Source of the DNA: Sunxiuqinia sp963677175
Lineage (GTDB): Bacteria; Bacteroidota; Bacteroidia; Bacteroidales; Prolixibacteraceae
Reading direction: 5' to 3'
DNA length: 64,000 bases
Assembly: GCA_963677175.2 (NCBI GenBank)
Contig: CAXXES010000004.1
Location: 1,736,001-1,800,000 of the forward strand
Made by a program: the position numbers and the translations under genes. A model generated the notes under the pieces. That model was given only the letters and a program-made list of their open reading frames with translations. It did no database searches and had not been told where the DNA came from. This document shows, piece after piece, positions 43,851-54,169 of this stretch (position 1 is its first letter; each line of letters opens with the position of its first letter).

Positions 43851-43864
43851 CGCCTTATAAGGCG
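43851..43864. promoter_or_regulatory. Perfect 14-bp palindrome before the sigma factor gene
   Basis: CGCCTTATAAGGCG is a perfect palindrome 20 bp after the second integrase stop. It could be an operator; no known regulator site matches. Confidence 0.3.
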
Positions 43865-43937
43865 AGAAACTTAGAAATTTTAATCGTCTGACAAGGTACT
43901 TGGACTATACATTTTACTGGAATCTAAAAATTTAAAT

Positions 43938-43945
43938 TAGATTTG
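43938..43945 (+). promoter_or_regulatory. -7 box of the ECF sigma factor promoter
   Basis: TAGATTTG matches TAnnTTTG and lies 35 bp before the start codon of the sigma factor. A TTTTAC element about 20 bp upstream could be the -33 box. Confidence 0.5.
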
Positions 43946-43980
43946 CATCTGAGCGATTAATCTTAATCTCATTATTAATA

Positions 43981-44559
43981 ATGCCAAATACTCGAAATAA
44001 AATACGGTTTGATAACGGAGAATCGATTGATTTCGATGATTTTTTCAAGGAGAACTTTGCTGTTTTTTCTTCTTTCGCATATCGTTATATTCCCAATCCA
44101 GACATTTGCGCAGATATTGTTCAGGAAGTTTTTATCACTTTTTGGGAACAGAAAAAGGTTTTTCCCAATCTCGTTTCCCTGAAGGCCTACTTGTACACTT
44201 TAATAAGAAATATGTGCCTAAACCATATAAAACATGATCTGGTAAAACAAAAATACCTCCAGGAAAGTCAACCGACAATAGGATCTACTGATTTTTTTTT
44301 GGAAGGAATCCTTCGAAAAGAAGCGAATGGAATAATTTACGATGAAATAAATAGGCTACCCCTGATGGAAAAGAAGGTATTGTTATTATCATTGAAGGAA
44401 TACTCCAATGAACAGATCGCCAATGAACTAAATATAAAACTAACCACGGTCAGGACACACAAATCAAGGGCTTATCAGGTTTTAAGAAAAAGGTTGGACA
44501 ATCTTATTTACCTGATGATGACCTTAAACAAAAGCTTCTTTTGTAAACCTAAGAATTAA
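43981..44559 (+). CDS. ECF sigma factor of a PUL
   Basis: A 192-residue sigma-70 of the ECF type. Region 2 covers about 20-90 (NPDICADIVQEVFITFWEQ, LIRNMCLNHIKHD). Region 4 is the helix-turn-helix LKEYSNEQIANELNIKLTTVRTHKSRA near 140-166. Members of this group are held by a FecR-like anti-sigma factor and activate the adjacent susC operon when the transporter binds its ligand. The FecR gene follows 149 bp downstream. Confidence 0.94.
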   Translation: MPNTRNKIRFDNGESIDFDDFFKENFAVFSSFAYRYIPNPDICADIVQEVFITFWEQKKVFPNLVSLKAYLYTLIRNMCLNHIKHDLVKQKYLQESQPTIGSTDFFLEGILRKEANGIIYDEINRLPLMEKKVLLLSLKEYSNEQIANELNIKLTTVRTHKSRAYQVLRKRLDNLIYLMMTLNKSFFCKPKN

Positions 44560-44708
44560 TTTTCACAAAACTTTTTTTTAAAATTTCAATCCTTATTCTT
44601 TTCATTATCAGCATAATGCAAAATTTATTGATTTTTATTTGATCTTCTTGTAGTCGCATTTCAATTCTAAGTTGTTTTCAGGGTGTTTAAAGAAATTTTT
44701 CTTGGAAG

Positions 44709-45740
44709 ATGAAAAGCAAGCTGCATAGTTCAATTGTATTGGGTCAATTTATTGGAAAATATTTGACAAATTCTGAATCACCTAAAGAGAAAGAGGTTCT
44801 GATTAGCTGGGTTAATGAACAATCTGAGAATAAAGAATTGGTGAATTCAATTAATTCCAGCAAGGAACTTGTTAAGGAATACGAGATCATGGATTTATTC
44901 AATCGAAAAGCGGCTTTGGAAAGATTTAAAGAAAAAATACTTCTACAATCAAAAACACGGGAATTGATTCGTTGGAGAATTGCTGCTTCTATTTTTGTTT
45001 TGGTAGGAATGATCGGCCTTTTATATTTCCTATCCGGCAATTTCTCTAGAGTAAGCGAAAGTCCAAATTTATACACTTCAGTTTATACAGAAAACGGGCA
45101 AAGGTCTAAAGTAGCTTTACCTGATAGTTCAATAGTTTGGCTAAATTCAGGCTCGACACTTTCGTATCCTAATGACTTTTCTGGTCAGAATAGAAAAGTT
45201 ATCCTACAAGGACAGGCATTCTTTCAGGTTACCCACAAAAAAAGCGATCCTTTTTTAGTTCAGGCAAATGGTCTTGTTGTTACGGTACTGGGTACAAAAT
45301 TCGATGTGAATGCATATCCTGAAGAAAATGAAATTGCCGTTGTGCTTGAATCAGGCAAGATTGAACTTACACACCAAAACCTCAAATCATTCTCCTACAC
45401 GATGAACCCCGGAGAAAAGGCGACTCTAGGTCTGTCCGATAACAGCAAAATAAAAATAAATTCTGTTGATGCCTCTGTTTATTCATCATGGAAAGACGGA
45501 AAACTCATCTTCCGCAATTCAACGATGGGAAATGTGGTTGAAAAACTAAGAAGATGGTACAATATAGACATCGAGATTACTGATCCTGAGGTATACAACT
45601 CAATTTTCTCAGGAACAATAAAGAATGAAAGCTATGAAGAAGTTTTCAGACTGATTGGAATCGCTTGCCAGGTCGATTGTAAAATAGTACACCATTACGA
45701 GAAAGAAGCTAAACCCCAGATCACTATTTCAAAAAGATAA
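44709..45740 (+). CDS. FecR-family anti-sigma factor
   Basis: A 343-residue inner-membrane protein: cytosolic N-terminus (about 1-93) that binds the sigma factor, one membrane helix (RIAASIFVLVGMIGLLYFL), then the periplasmic FecR domain (about 120-230, with SIVWLNSGSTLSYP and GTKFDVNAYPE) and a C-terminal DUF4974 segment (about 260-335) that meets the STN domain of the transporter. It links ligand binding at the SusC protein encoded next to sigma release. Confidence 0.94.
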   Translation: MKSKLHSSIVLGQFIGKYLTNSESPKEKEVLISWVNEQSENKELVNSINSSKELVKEYEIMDLFNRKAALERFKEKILLQSKTRELIRWRIAASIFVLVGMIGLLYFLSGNFSRVSESPNLYTSVYTENGQRSKVALPDSSIVWLNSGSTLSYPNDFSGQNRKVILQGQAFFQVTHKKSDPFLVQANGLVVTVLGTKFDVNAYPEENEIAVVLESGKIELTHQNLKSFSYTMNPGEKATLGLSDNSKIKINSVDASVYSSWKDGKLIFRNSTMGNVVEKLRRWYNIDIEITDPEVYNSIFSGTIKNESYEEVFRLIGIACQVDCKIVHHYEKEAKPQITISKR

Positions 45741-45897
45741 GTAATTGTATAATTAAAATCAGGGCTTATGGAATAAACTAAAACGACAAAAAAAAGGAGA
45801 TGCGATAACATCTCCCTCTTACTTTTTAATGCCCCGTAGTTTCCAGCTTCAGAGGCAATCAACTTGAATTTTAAATAATCCAAATCAGAACAAATTT

Positions 45898-48800
45898 ATG
45901 AAAAAAAATTATTGTGAATCGATTTCCGGGGAGCATAATTTCTGGAAATCCAAATTTTTAAGGAAAATGAGGATTGTTGCGTTTTTGTTATTGGTTAGTA
46001 TTACACAAACATTTGCATTGGAAAGTTATGCTCAAACCAAACAGTTAAGTCTTAATTTAAGAAATGAAACAATTGTTAACATCCTGAATAAAATAGAGGA
46101 TCAGTCCGAATTCTATTTTATGTATGATGCGACTATCGTTGATGTTGATCAAAGAAAAAGTATCATTTGCGAAAATCAACCGATAACAACAATTCTCGAT
46201 CAATTATTGGAAGATACTAAAATTGTATATGAAATCAGCGATCGTCAGATCGTACTTACCTCCGCACAAAAAGCAGAAGTTGGTCAGTCAAAAACCATCT
46301 CCGGCCGCGTCACTGAATCTTCCGGTGAACCATTGCCCGGGGTAACAGTTTTGGTAAAGGGAACTACCCAAGGTTCAATTACCGACTTTAATGGAAATTA
46401 TACCATTCCCAATGTTCCAGCTGGCAGCACTTTGGTATTTTCGTTTGTGGGGATGAAAAGCAAGGAGATTGTCGTTGGCAATCAATCATTGATCAATTTG
46501 ACGATGGAGGAAGATGCAGTTAGCGTGGAAGAAGTTGTAGTGGTCGGATATGGTACGCAGAAAAAAGTGTCTGTTACCGGATCGATAGCTAGTATTAATG
46601 GAGATCAATTGAAGAAAGCGCCGGTTAGTAATATCTCGAATTTGCTGTCGGGACGTCTTCCAGGTTTGGTTACCTATCAGTCCAGTGGTGCTCCCGGATA
46701 TGATGATGCGACAATGTATATCAGGGGAAGAAGTACTTCGGGAAATAGCACACCTACTATTATTGTAGATGGGGTGCAACGTTCATTCAATAATCTTGAC
46801 CCCAACGAGATAGAAAACATTACGATCCTTAAGGATGCAGCTTCAGCTGCTGTTTATGGAGTGCAGGGAGCGAACGGTGTAATTTTGGTTACTACTAAAA
46901 GAGGAGCGAAAGGCGCTCCGAAAATTTCGTATTCAACTTCTTTGTCAATGAATAGAAACACCAGGTTCCCGGAATTTCTTAATGCTCCCCAATATGCCTA
47001 CTACCATAACAAGGCCAGGGAGATGGATGGATTGGTACCTTTATTTTCTGAAGAGGATGTTGATAAAATTACGAATGGAGATCCAGATGGTGTCTTTGGA
47101 AATACAAACTGGGTTGATGAATTATTTAATAACAATGGATTAACCAAGTACCACAACCTTTCGCTGGAAGGAGGAAATGAGAAAACTAACTATTTTGTTT
47201 TGTTGGGATATTATGATCAAGAAGGAAGTGTTGGGAATTTCAATTTCGAGCGGTATAATCTTCGTTCTAATATTGATACTAAAGTAGCAAATAATTTCAC
47301 CCTTCGTTTTGATTTAGCAGCTCGTCTTGAAAAGAGAAACAGACCGTATTATGGGGTAGGTAAGAATGACTGGAACAGTTTGATGCAACAAGCTATTAGG
47401 GCACACCCATATATTCCAGCATATACCCCGGAGGGAAAACCAACTGGTACACGACTCGGATCAAACATTGTGAATCCAATAGCAGCTCGCGATCTTTCGG
47501 GCTATGTAGACCGAACAACCCCTGTTTTTCAAAGCAATATATCATTGATCTATGACGTCCCATTTATTAAAGGATTGTCTTTTAGTACAATGGCTGGTTA
47601 TGACAGGGACTATTTTTATGAGAAAATATTCAATAAACCATATAAGTTGCAAGTGTTTGACATCGCAACGAAAAGTTATCAGGAACAGTGGGGGCCCAAT
47701 GCTCCTTCGGGTCTGGCCGAGTTAAAGGAACGGTTTAGTCAGGGAGATAGACTGACCCTCAATGCTAGTTTTAATTATTCACGAAATTTTTCTGAAAAAC
47801 ATGACCTCAAAGTATTGTTACTTTATGAACAATCCTCAAGAGGAACCAATCAATTTCAAGCAGTAAAACGGGATTTTGATTTTCTTGAGCTGCATGAACT
47901 TGATTTTGGGAAAGAAGTTCCTGAAGCCAAAGACATTTCTGGGAACAGTGGAGAAAGCCCCCGAGCAGGATTTGTTGGACGTGTAAATTATGGCTACAAG
48001 GAAAAATATTTGCTTGAACTCGCTGCAAGGTATGATGGATCATATAAATTTCACAAAGACCATCGGTGGGGATTTTTCCCAGCAATGTCGGTTGCATGGA
48101 GACTATCTGAAGAAGAATTTTTCAGAAGTGCATTACCGGCCTTCGATAACTTTAAGATTAGGGGTTCAGTTGGTGTATTGGGAAACGACCAAATCAGTGA
48201 GTACCTTTTTTTAAACACTTTGAAAATTGATCAGTATTCAACCATCATCGGAGGAACGTTGCAGAACAGTGTTTATACCGCCTCTGTTCCCAATGTAAAT
48301 GTGACTTGGGAAACCACAACAACCTATAATATTGGTTTTGATTCTCAGTTATGGCAAGGATTGTTGGGTGTTGAATTTGATTGGTTCTACAAAGTGACAA
48401 AAGACATCCTTCAAAATCAAAGTGGAGTCTATCCTCCGTCAATAGGAGGGTACTTCCCGAGTGTCGTCAATTCAGGAGTTGTTGATAACCGCGGGTTTGA
48501 TTTGTCCATTTCACACGATAGAGAAATTGGCGACTTCAATTTTGGCACTAGACTAAACCTGAGCTGGTCCAGAAACCGCATTATCAAAACAGATGATAGT
48601 CCAAACACCCCAGATTATAATAAACTAACCGGGCGAAGTGTTGGAGAAAAACATGGATTAATTTCTTTAGGGCTATTTAAATCAGATGAAGAAGCACTAA
48701 TGTACCCATCGGTAGTGGCTGGGGTTGAGGGGGGAGATATCCGTCACGAAGATTTAAATGGAGACGGAAAGATCAATTATGGACAGGATCGGACATGGAT

Positions 48801-49320
48801 TGGGAAAAGTAACATCCCTGAGCTTTATTTTGGGTTGAATCTGTATGCAAACTGGAAAAATTTTGACTTTAGCGCGTTAATTCAAGGCGGTGCAATTTGC
48901 GACATTGCCCTTATGGGGTTTTATCCGAATGTCGGCTATAGTGATACAGAATTGACCCGGCCATTCTACGGAGGGGGAAATACTCCGTTTTATTTGGTAA
49001 AAGATAGCTGGACTTATGATAATCCAGATGGAAAATATCCACGTTTAACTACACTTTCCAGAACGAATAACGCGTGGGCTTCCACATTTTGGATAGAAGA
49101 CGCTTCTTATGCGCGTTTGAAGAACGTTCAGCTAGGTTATAGTTTCTCCAAGAATTTGATAAGAAGAGTTGGTATTGATGATCTTCGCCTGTATGTGTCT
49201 GGGATGAATCTACTCACTGTTACGGGACTTAAATATGTTGATCCTGAAGCACCTGATGTAAATAACGGTTATTACCCTCAGCAGATGACCTTTACCATTG
49301 GCCTCAATTTAACTTTGTAA
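45898..49320 (+). CDS. SusC/RagA family TonB-dependent transducer with STN domain
   Basis: A 1140-residue outer-membrane transporter. After the signal peptide (ending near ESYAQ) comes an STN (secretin/TonB short N-terminal) domain at about 45-120 (LSLNLRNETIVNILNKIEDQSEFYFMYD) that contacts FecR. A CnaB domain (about 130-215), plug (YGTQKKVSVTGSIASING) and barrel follow, ending in FTIGLNLTL. The STN domain is absent in the first SusC of this window, so only this one is expected to use sigma/anti-sigma signalling. SusD follows 18 bp later. Confidence 0.95.
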   Translation: MKKNYCESISGEHNFWKSKFLRKMRIVAFLLLVSITQTFALESYAQTKQLSLNLRNETIVNILNKIEDQSEFYFMYDATIVDVDQRKSIICENQPITTILDQLLEDTKIVYEISDRQIVLTSAQKAEVGQSKTISGRVTESSGEPLPGVTVLVKGTTQGSITDFNGNYTIPNVPAGSTLVFSFVGMKSKEIVVGNQSLINLTMEEDAVSVEEVVVVGYGTQKKVSVTGSIASINGDQLKKAPVSNISNLLSGRLPGLVTYQSSGAPGYDDATMYIRGRSTSGNSTPTIIVDGVQRSFNNLDPNEIENITILKDAASAAVYGVQGANGVILVTTKRGAKGAPKISYSTSLSMNRNTRFPEFLNAPQYAYYHNKAREMDGLVPLFSEEDVDKITNGDPDGVFGNTNWVDELFNNNGLTKYHNLSLEGGNEKTNYFVLLGYYDQEGSVGNFNFERYNLRSNIDTKVANNFTLRFDLAARLEKRNRPYYGVGKNDWNSLMQQAIRAHPYIPAYTPEGKPTGTRLGSNIVNPIAARDLSGYVDRTTPVFQSNISLIYDVPFIKGLSFSTMAGYDRDYFYEKIFNKPYKLQVFDIATKSYQEQWGPNAPSGLAELKERFSQGDRLTLNASFNYSRNFSEKHDLKVLLLYEQSSRGTNQFQAVKRDFDFLELHELDFGKEVPEAKDISGNSGESPRAGFVGRVNYGYKEKYLLELAARYDGSYKFHKDHRWGFFPAMSVAWRLSEEEFFRSALPAFDNFKIRGSVGVLGNDQISEYLFLNTLKIDQYSTIIGGTLQNSVYTASVPNVNVTWETTTTYNIGFDSQLWQGLLGVEFDWFYKVTKDILQNQSGVYPPSIGGYFPSVVNSGVVDNRGFDLSISHDREIGDFNFGTRLNLSWSRNRIIKTDDSPNTPDYNKLTGRSVGEKHGLISLGLFKSDEEALMYPSVVAGVEGGDIRHEDLNGDGKINYGQDRTWIGKSNIPELYFGLNLYANWKNFDFSALIQGGAICDIALMGFYPNVGYSDTELTRPFYGGGNTPFYLVKDSWTYDNPDGKYPRLTTLSRTNNAWASTFWIEDASYARLKNVQLGYSFSKNLIRRVGIDDLRLYVSGMNLLTVTGLKYVDPEAPDVNNGYYPQQMTFTIGLNLTL

Positions 49321-49338
49321 TCGAAAAACTGTATCGTT

Positions 49339-50985
49339 ATGAAAAAATATAAAATTATAGGAAGTTTTATTATTCCTCTATTGTTTGTGTTTGGTTTTTA
49401 TGCATGTGACGATTATCTAGATCCACAGCCCCATTCGAGTTATTCTGAATATATAGCTTGGGAAAACAAGGAAACAGCGAATATTTATTTGAATAGTTTC
49501 TATAAGTATTTGAGGGAATATGGTTCTCTTGGAACCGGTCACTTTGGAGGGCTTAACACCGACGGATTAACTGACATACTAAAATATGGAGCCTACAATC
49601 CAGGTGCGGGAACTGCTAATGTATATGCCTATGAGCCGACTAAAGTAACTCCTGATCAAAGTGGGGGACTTGTCGTGTGGAACCAACTATATGAAAGAAT
49701 CCGGCGTATTAATGTGTTTCTGGAAGGACTTGCCACCTACGGAACTTTTGACGAGCAAACTACTCTTCAGATGGAAGCCCAGGCGCGTTTTATCCGTGGG
49801 TATTTTTATCATTTACTTACTCTTCGGCATGGCAGTTGCGTGTTGCTCGACAAACCGGTAACAAACCCGGATAATCCCCGGTCCCCTGAAAGCGATTGTT
49901 GGGACTTTGTTGAAAATGATTTAGATTTTGCGGCCGAGAACTTACCTGCAGAATGGCCTGCTTCAGATGAAGGAAGAATTACTAAGGGAGCTGCATTGGC
50001 AATGAAGTCGAGAGCCATGATTTATGCGAAACGATGGGATAAGGCCATTCAGGCAGCCGAAGGAGTAATCGCTTTAAAAGAACAGGGTATTTATGGATTG
50101 GCGTCAGCTTATAAAGATGCGTTTGAATCCCGGGATTTGGGAAATAAGGAATCGATTTTGGAATTTAGATATCAACGGCCAGATTTGGTTCATAACTGGG
50201 ATTATGATTTCACACCAAATGGAGACAATCCAGGTTATGGTGGGAAAGCTTGTCCTACTCAAGAATTGGTTGAAGGATATGAAAACGTAGATGGGGAGAT
50301 GGTAAACTGGACTCCTTGGCACAATGGAACAACAAACCAACGTCCTCCCTATAGTGAACTTGAACCTCGGTTTCATGCCTCGGTTTTATATAACCAGGCA
50401 GAATGGAAAGGCCGAAAAATTGAACCTTATGAAAATGGATCAGACGGATTTATGGAGTTTGGATACGATGACCCTAAAGGAAGGACAACCACAGGGTACT
50501 ATTTAAAAAAATATCTGGATGAAAGTAATACGGACCTTGCAACAGATAAAAGCGAGCAGTCTATTATAGAAATCAGATATGCCGAAGTTCTCCTGAATTA
50601 TGCAGAAGCTTGTGCAATGGCCGGAGGCAAAGAAAGTGAAGCAAATAATGCCATCAGACAAATTAGAATGCGGGTTGGACTGCCTTATCAGGACATTAGT
50701 GGAAATGCACTGCTCGAAAAAATTAGACATGAGCGGAAAATTGAATTGGCTTTTGAAGGTCATCGTTATTGGGACTTAAGACGATGGAGATTAGCAGATG
50801 CAGTTTTGAATAATGTGCGTTTTCATGGCCTAAGGATTGAAAAGACGGGCCCAGATAGTTTTACCTATGAATACATCGAATGCGACAATAAAGATCGCAA
50901 ATTTCTGGATAGGTTATATAATCTGCCGCTTCCTAATGCGGAACTTGTCAATAATACAGCGATTACTCAAATTGAACATTGGTAA
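49339..50985 (+). CDS. SusD/RagB family nutrient-binding lipoprotein
   Basis: Surface lipoprotein partner of the upstream SusC, 548 residues. The lipobox is FYACDD near residue 24. TPR-like helices (MEAQARFIRGYFYHLLTLRHG) and the RagB C-terminal segment (LLNYAEACAMAGG, IRHERKIELAFEGHRYWDLRRW) are clear. The stop at 50983-50985 is followed within 2 bp by the next lipoprotein gene, indicating one operon. Confidence 0.95.
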   Translation: MKKYKIIGSFIIPLLFVFGFYACDDYLDPQPHSSYSEYIAWENKETANIYLNSFYKYLREYGSLGTGHFGGLNTDGLTDILKYGAYNPGAGTANVYAYEPTKVTPDQSGGLVVWNQLYERIRRINVFLEGLATYGTFDEQTTLQMEAQARFIRGYFYHLLTLRHGSCVLLDKPVTNPDNPRSPESDCWDFVENDLDFAAENLPAEWPASDEGRITKGAALAMKSRAMIYAKRWDKAIQAAEGVIALKEQGIYGLASAYKDAFESRDLGNKESILEFRYQRPDLVHNWDYDFTPNGDNPGYGGKACPTQELVEGYENVDGEMVNWTPWHNGTTNQRPPYSELEPRFHASVLYNQAEWKGRKIEPYENGSDGFMEFGYDDPKGRTTTGYYLKKYLDESNTDLATDKSEQSIIEIRYAEVLLNYAEACAMAGGKESEANNAIRQIRMRVGLPYQDISGNALLEKIRHERKIELAFEGHRYWDLRRWRLADAVLNNVRFHGLRIEKTGPDSFTYEYIECDNKDRKFLDRLYNLPLPNAELVNNTAITQIEHW

Positions 50986-50987
50986 AA

Positions 50988-52622
50988 ATGAATAACATGA
51001 AGAATTATATTATATTATTAGGATTGTCATTTGTCATCCTATGGGGATGTGAAGAGCCCCAGGACTTTTCAACTTCTTATACCGGTGATGGTATCCAATT
51101 GGTGAACGCAACATTTTTAGACGGCAGTGGCTCATTCTATGCTGAAGGTGAACCTCCTTATGGTGATACCATCAAAATTGTTTTTCCGTATTATTACCCG
51201 GTGGAGAGTAACAATGAGATAGATATCTCACAAATGCGGGTCTCTGCTAACTTGCCTAACAATGTCTATATAGAGCCTAAGCTTGGGGTGTATGACTTGC
51301 GGACCCCAATTAATGTGACGGTTATTGCAGCTAATGGTCAGAAATACAACCATGTTATTGTTGGAGATATTCGAAAAAGTTCGGAGGCACAGATATTGGA
51401 TTTCTCGTTGCCTGACGCACAATTAACCGGATTTATAATTGAAGAAGAGAATCTAGTTGGATTAGTTGCTGGTGGTATGGACCTGAATAATCTCATACCT
51501 TTGATATCTGTTTCCCCTCATGCAACTATCTCACCTGATCCTTCGACAGCACAAAACTTCAACGATCCTGTTGTATATACTGTTACTGCGGATGACGGTA
51601 CTGAGGTTGAGTATACTGTTCAGATCATTCAACCTAATAAAATCGCTCATGGTTTCAGACCTGAAAGCATGAAATTATTGTGGCAAAAATCTTTGGTTGA
51701 TCTTGGCGCCTTTTCCGAGCACCGGAATTTTTCCATGGGAGTCACCGATGATTACTTGCTGGTACAAACCAGAGGAGTGGGTATTAAATTCTATAACCGG
51801 TTCTCCTCAGAGTATGTTGGAGAATTGAATTTGGGCGCCCTGGGAACTTCTTTATACGCCATAACCTCAGATAACAACAACCACATATTGGCCTGCAACC
51901 AGGTCCAGCCAGGTGGTAATTTCATGATTTACAGATGGAATGATGTTTCTGATACGCCAGTTAAGTATCTCGAGTGGACCAATGATCAAGTAAAGGATGT
52001 AGGTAGAAGAATATCTGTGAGTGGCGATCTCGAAGGTGATGCCCTTATTTTTGCATTTGTTGCAGATGCGAACGTTATTTTGCGGTGGCAAGTAAGCGGC
52101 GGCTTATTGGTTTCTGAAACACCGACAGCTCTTCCGTTTGATACTAATCCGGCATGGAACAAAACGGTTGATTTTGCTTCGGAGGGAACACAGCCAACGG
52201 ATAATTTCTTTCTTTCAGGATGGAAGCCTGCACGCATCTCCTATATTGACGCTACAAATATGACGACTGTCGCCACTGCAGATGTCGCCGGATACCAGAT
52301 AACACATGCATTGGATTATGTGGAATTCAATAGTGCCAAATATTTGGCTGTAGCCGATATCATTACCTGGAATGGAAAAAGTTATATCTACGATGTAAGT
52401 AGCCCAGCTCTGCTTGCCACACCTAAAAGTGATCCGAATTACAGCAGTGTAAGAGTTTTTGCCTCTTCAGCAATTTCCGGATCTAATAACGTCGCGGCGG
52501 GAGGAGATGTCTTGTTTAAGGCATCCGAAGACGGTTATAAATTGGTATTGTACTTTATGGTGACTAACGGGTCCGTTGCTGCCTATGAGTTTGATAATAT
52601 TGATTTAAATAATATCTATTAG
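50988..52622 (+). CDS. Surface glycan-binding-like lipoprotein (DUF5018-like)
   Basis: A lipoprotein of about 544 residues (lipobox ILWGC near residue 20). The N-terminal 200 residues contain repeated immunoglobulin-like strands (DPVVYTVTADDGTEVEYTVQI), as in DUF5018-type glycan-binding proteins found after SusD. The C-terminal 300 residues are beta-rich and propeller-like. The ATG at 50988 is used; a TTG at 50979 overlaps the susD stop. The gene ends before a strong hairpin, so it closes the transport and binding operon. Confidence 0.8.
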   Translation: MNNMKNYIILLGLSFVILWGCEEPQDFSTSYTGDGIQLVNATFLDGSGSFYAEGEPPYGDTIKIVFPYYYPVESNNEIDISQMRVSANLPNNVYIEPKLGVYDLRTPINVTVIAANGQKYNHVIVGDIRKSSEAQILDFSLPDAQLTGFIIEEENLVGLVAGGMDLNNLIPLISVSPHATISPDPSTAQNFNDPVVYTVTADDGTEVEYTVQIIQPNKIAHGFRPESMKLLWQKSLVDLGAFSEHRNFSMGVTDDYLLVQTRGVGIKFYNRFSSEYVGELNLGALGTSLYAITSDNNNHILACNQVQPGGNFMIYRWNDVSDTPVKYLEWTNDQVKDVGRRISVSGDLEGDALIFAFVADANVILRWQVSGGLLVSETPTALPFDTNPAWNKTVDFASEGTQPTDNFFLSGWKPARISYIDATNMTTVATADVAGYQITHALDYVEFNSAKYLAVADIITWNGKSYIYDVSSPALLATPKSDPNYSSVRVFASSAISGSNNVAAGGDVLFKASEDGYKLVLYFMVTNGSVAAYEFDNIDLNNIY

Positions 52623-52624
52623 CA

Positions 52625-52660
52625 AATGAAGGGAGCCCTAATTAATGGGCTCCCTTCATT
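52625..52660 (+). terminator. 14-bp stem hairpin after the SusC/SusD/binding-protein genes
   Basis: AATGAAGGGAGCCC pairs perfectly with GGGCTCCCTTCATT around a TAATTAAT loop, 2 bp after the stop codon. There is no long T-run, so it may be a terminator, a partial terminator or a 3' stabiliser that makes the enzyme genes downstream less expressed than the transporter genes. Confidence 0.65.
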
Positions 52661-52759
52661 GAACTTTCCAATTAGAACAAGTTGTTAACCCCCGAATTGC
52701 TGTAAATTTAAAGGAAGAGTTCAGCATAAAGAAATGGTAATTTTTAGATTGATAAAATT

Positions 52760-54136
52760 ATGTTTATGAAATACAAATATCAGTGGGCTTCTGTATTATA
52801 TATTTTGGCTGCAGCTCTATTCCTTGTGTCATGTGGAAAAGACGATACTCCTGAAATGGAATGGGAATGGGAGGAGACTATAGAAAATTCAGAAAAGCCA
52901 AGATTTATTTGGATCGATGCTGCTGCCAACTTTCCAGATTTTGCGAATAGTAAGGAAAATATTAGACGTGATTTGACGCTAGCAAAAACTACTGGTTTTA
53001 CTGATGTGGTTGTTGATGTTCGGCCAACGAATGGTGATATTTTATTCAATTCGCAGACAGGAACCCAGGTACAATGGCTGGGAGCTTGGCTCCCTGGCGG
53101 ATTAACAAAAATCGAACGTACAGAAACTTGGGATTATCTGCAAGCTTTTATTGACGCTGGGCATGAACTAGGGTTAAAAGTTCATGCGGGTTTCAATACG
53201 ATGGTGGGCGGCAATTCAACTTCGCTTGGCTCTGAAGGATTGTTATTCAGGGATGAATCGAAAAAGGAATGGGCAACCTCCTTACTTACGCAAGCAGGAA
53301 TCGTAAATTGTATGGATGACCCTGCAACCGGAACAAAGTTTTTTAATCCGGCGCACATCGAAGCTCAGAACTATATATTAAGCTTGCTTGAGGATTTAGC
53401 TGCTTATGACGAGTTGGATGGAATTATTCTGGACAGAGGTCGTTATCTTAACCTCGATAGTGACTTCTCCAATTATTCAAAAGGGAAATTTGAGGCTTAT
53501 ATTGGGGAGTCCGTTGCCAATTTCCCCACTGATGTCATGACAGTTGGCACAGTCGTAAATCAGCTTCCATCCCCTCTTCCTATCTATTTTAAACAGTGGT
53601 TAGAATTCAGAGTGAAAGTCATGCATGATTTTATGGAACAAGCACGAAATAGAGTGAAAGCTGTAAATGATGACATTTCATTTGGGGTATATGTTGGCGG
53701 CTGGTATTCATCATATTACGGAGTAGGGGTTAACTGGGCAAGTCCCAAATACAATACGGCTTCCGCCTATTCATCTTGGGCGACAGCAAAATATAAAGAT
53801 TATGGGTATGCTGATCAGATGGATATTGTTTTGATTGGCGCATATGCAAGGCCGACGCGTGTATATGGAACTACTGAATGGACAATCCAGGGATTTTGCT
53901 CCAATGCAATGGCGAAAATTAAAGGAGATGCACTTGTTGTTGGTGGACCTGATGTTGGAAACGGTGAGTGGGCTACTGCCGGCGATGAAGTAGTTAATAC
54001 GGCGATTACCCAGTCGGTTGATGCAGCAATTAATGGTTGTGATGGTTATTTTCTTTTCGATATGATCCATCTTAAAAAAAAGAATCAGTGGGAATATGTT
54101 AAGGCTGGAATAGACCAAATTTTGGAAAAAGAGTAG
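52760..54136 (+). CDS. Putative glycoside hydrolase lipoprotein (GHL10/DUF187-like), copy 1
   Basis: A 458-residue lipoprotein (lipobox FLVSCGK near residue 25). The TIM-barrel-like sequence contains TDVVVDVRPTNGDILF, GLKVHAGFN, and YDELDGIILDRGRYLN, which resemble family-10-like GHL proteins (DUF187). The Asp in LDRGRY is a candidate catalytic residue. A close relative is encoded next, 33 bp downstream, so the two arose by tandem duplication. The substrate is unknown. Two ATG codons occur at the start (52760 and 52766). Confidence 0.72.
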   Translation: MFMKYKYQWASVLYILAAALFLVSCGKDDTPEMEWEWEETIENSEKPRFIWIDAAANFPDFANSKENIRRDLTLAKTTGFTDVVVDVRPTNGDILFNSQTGTQVQWLGAWLPGGLTKIERTETWDYLQAFIDAGHELGLKVHAGFNTMVGGNSTSLGSEGLLFRDESKKEWATSLLTQAGIVNCMDDPATGTKFFNPAHIEAQNYILSLLEDLAAYDELDGIILDRGRYLNLDSDFSNYSKGKFEAYIGESVANFPTDVMTVGTVVNQLPSPLPIYFKQWLEFRVKVMHDFMEQARNRVKAVNDDISFGVYVGGWYSSYYGVGVNWASPKYNTASAYSSWATAKYKDYGYADQMDIVLIGAYARPTRVYGTTEWTIQGFCSNAMAKIKGDALVVGGPDVGNGEWATAGDEVVNTAITQSVDAAINGCDGYFLFDMIHLKKKNQWEYVKAGIDQILEKE

Positions 54137-54169
54137 TCAAATTATTTAAAAACACTAGTTGACGAGAAC

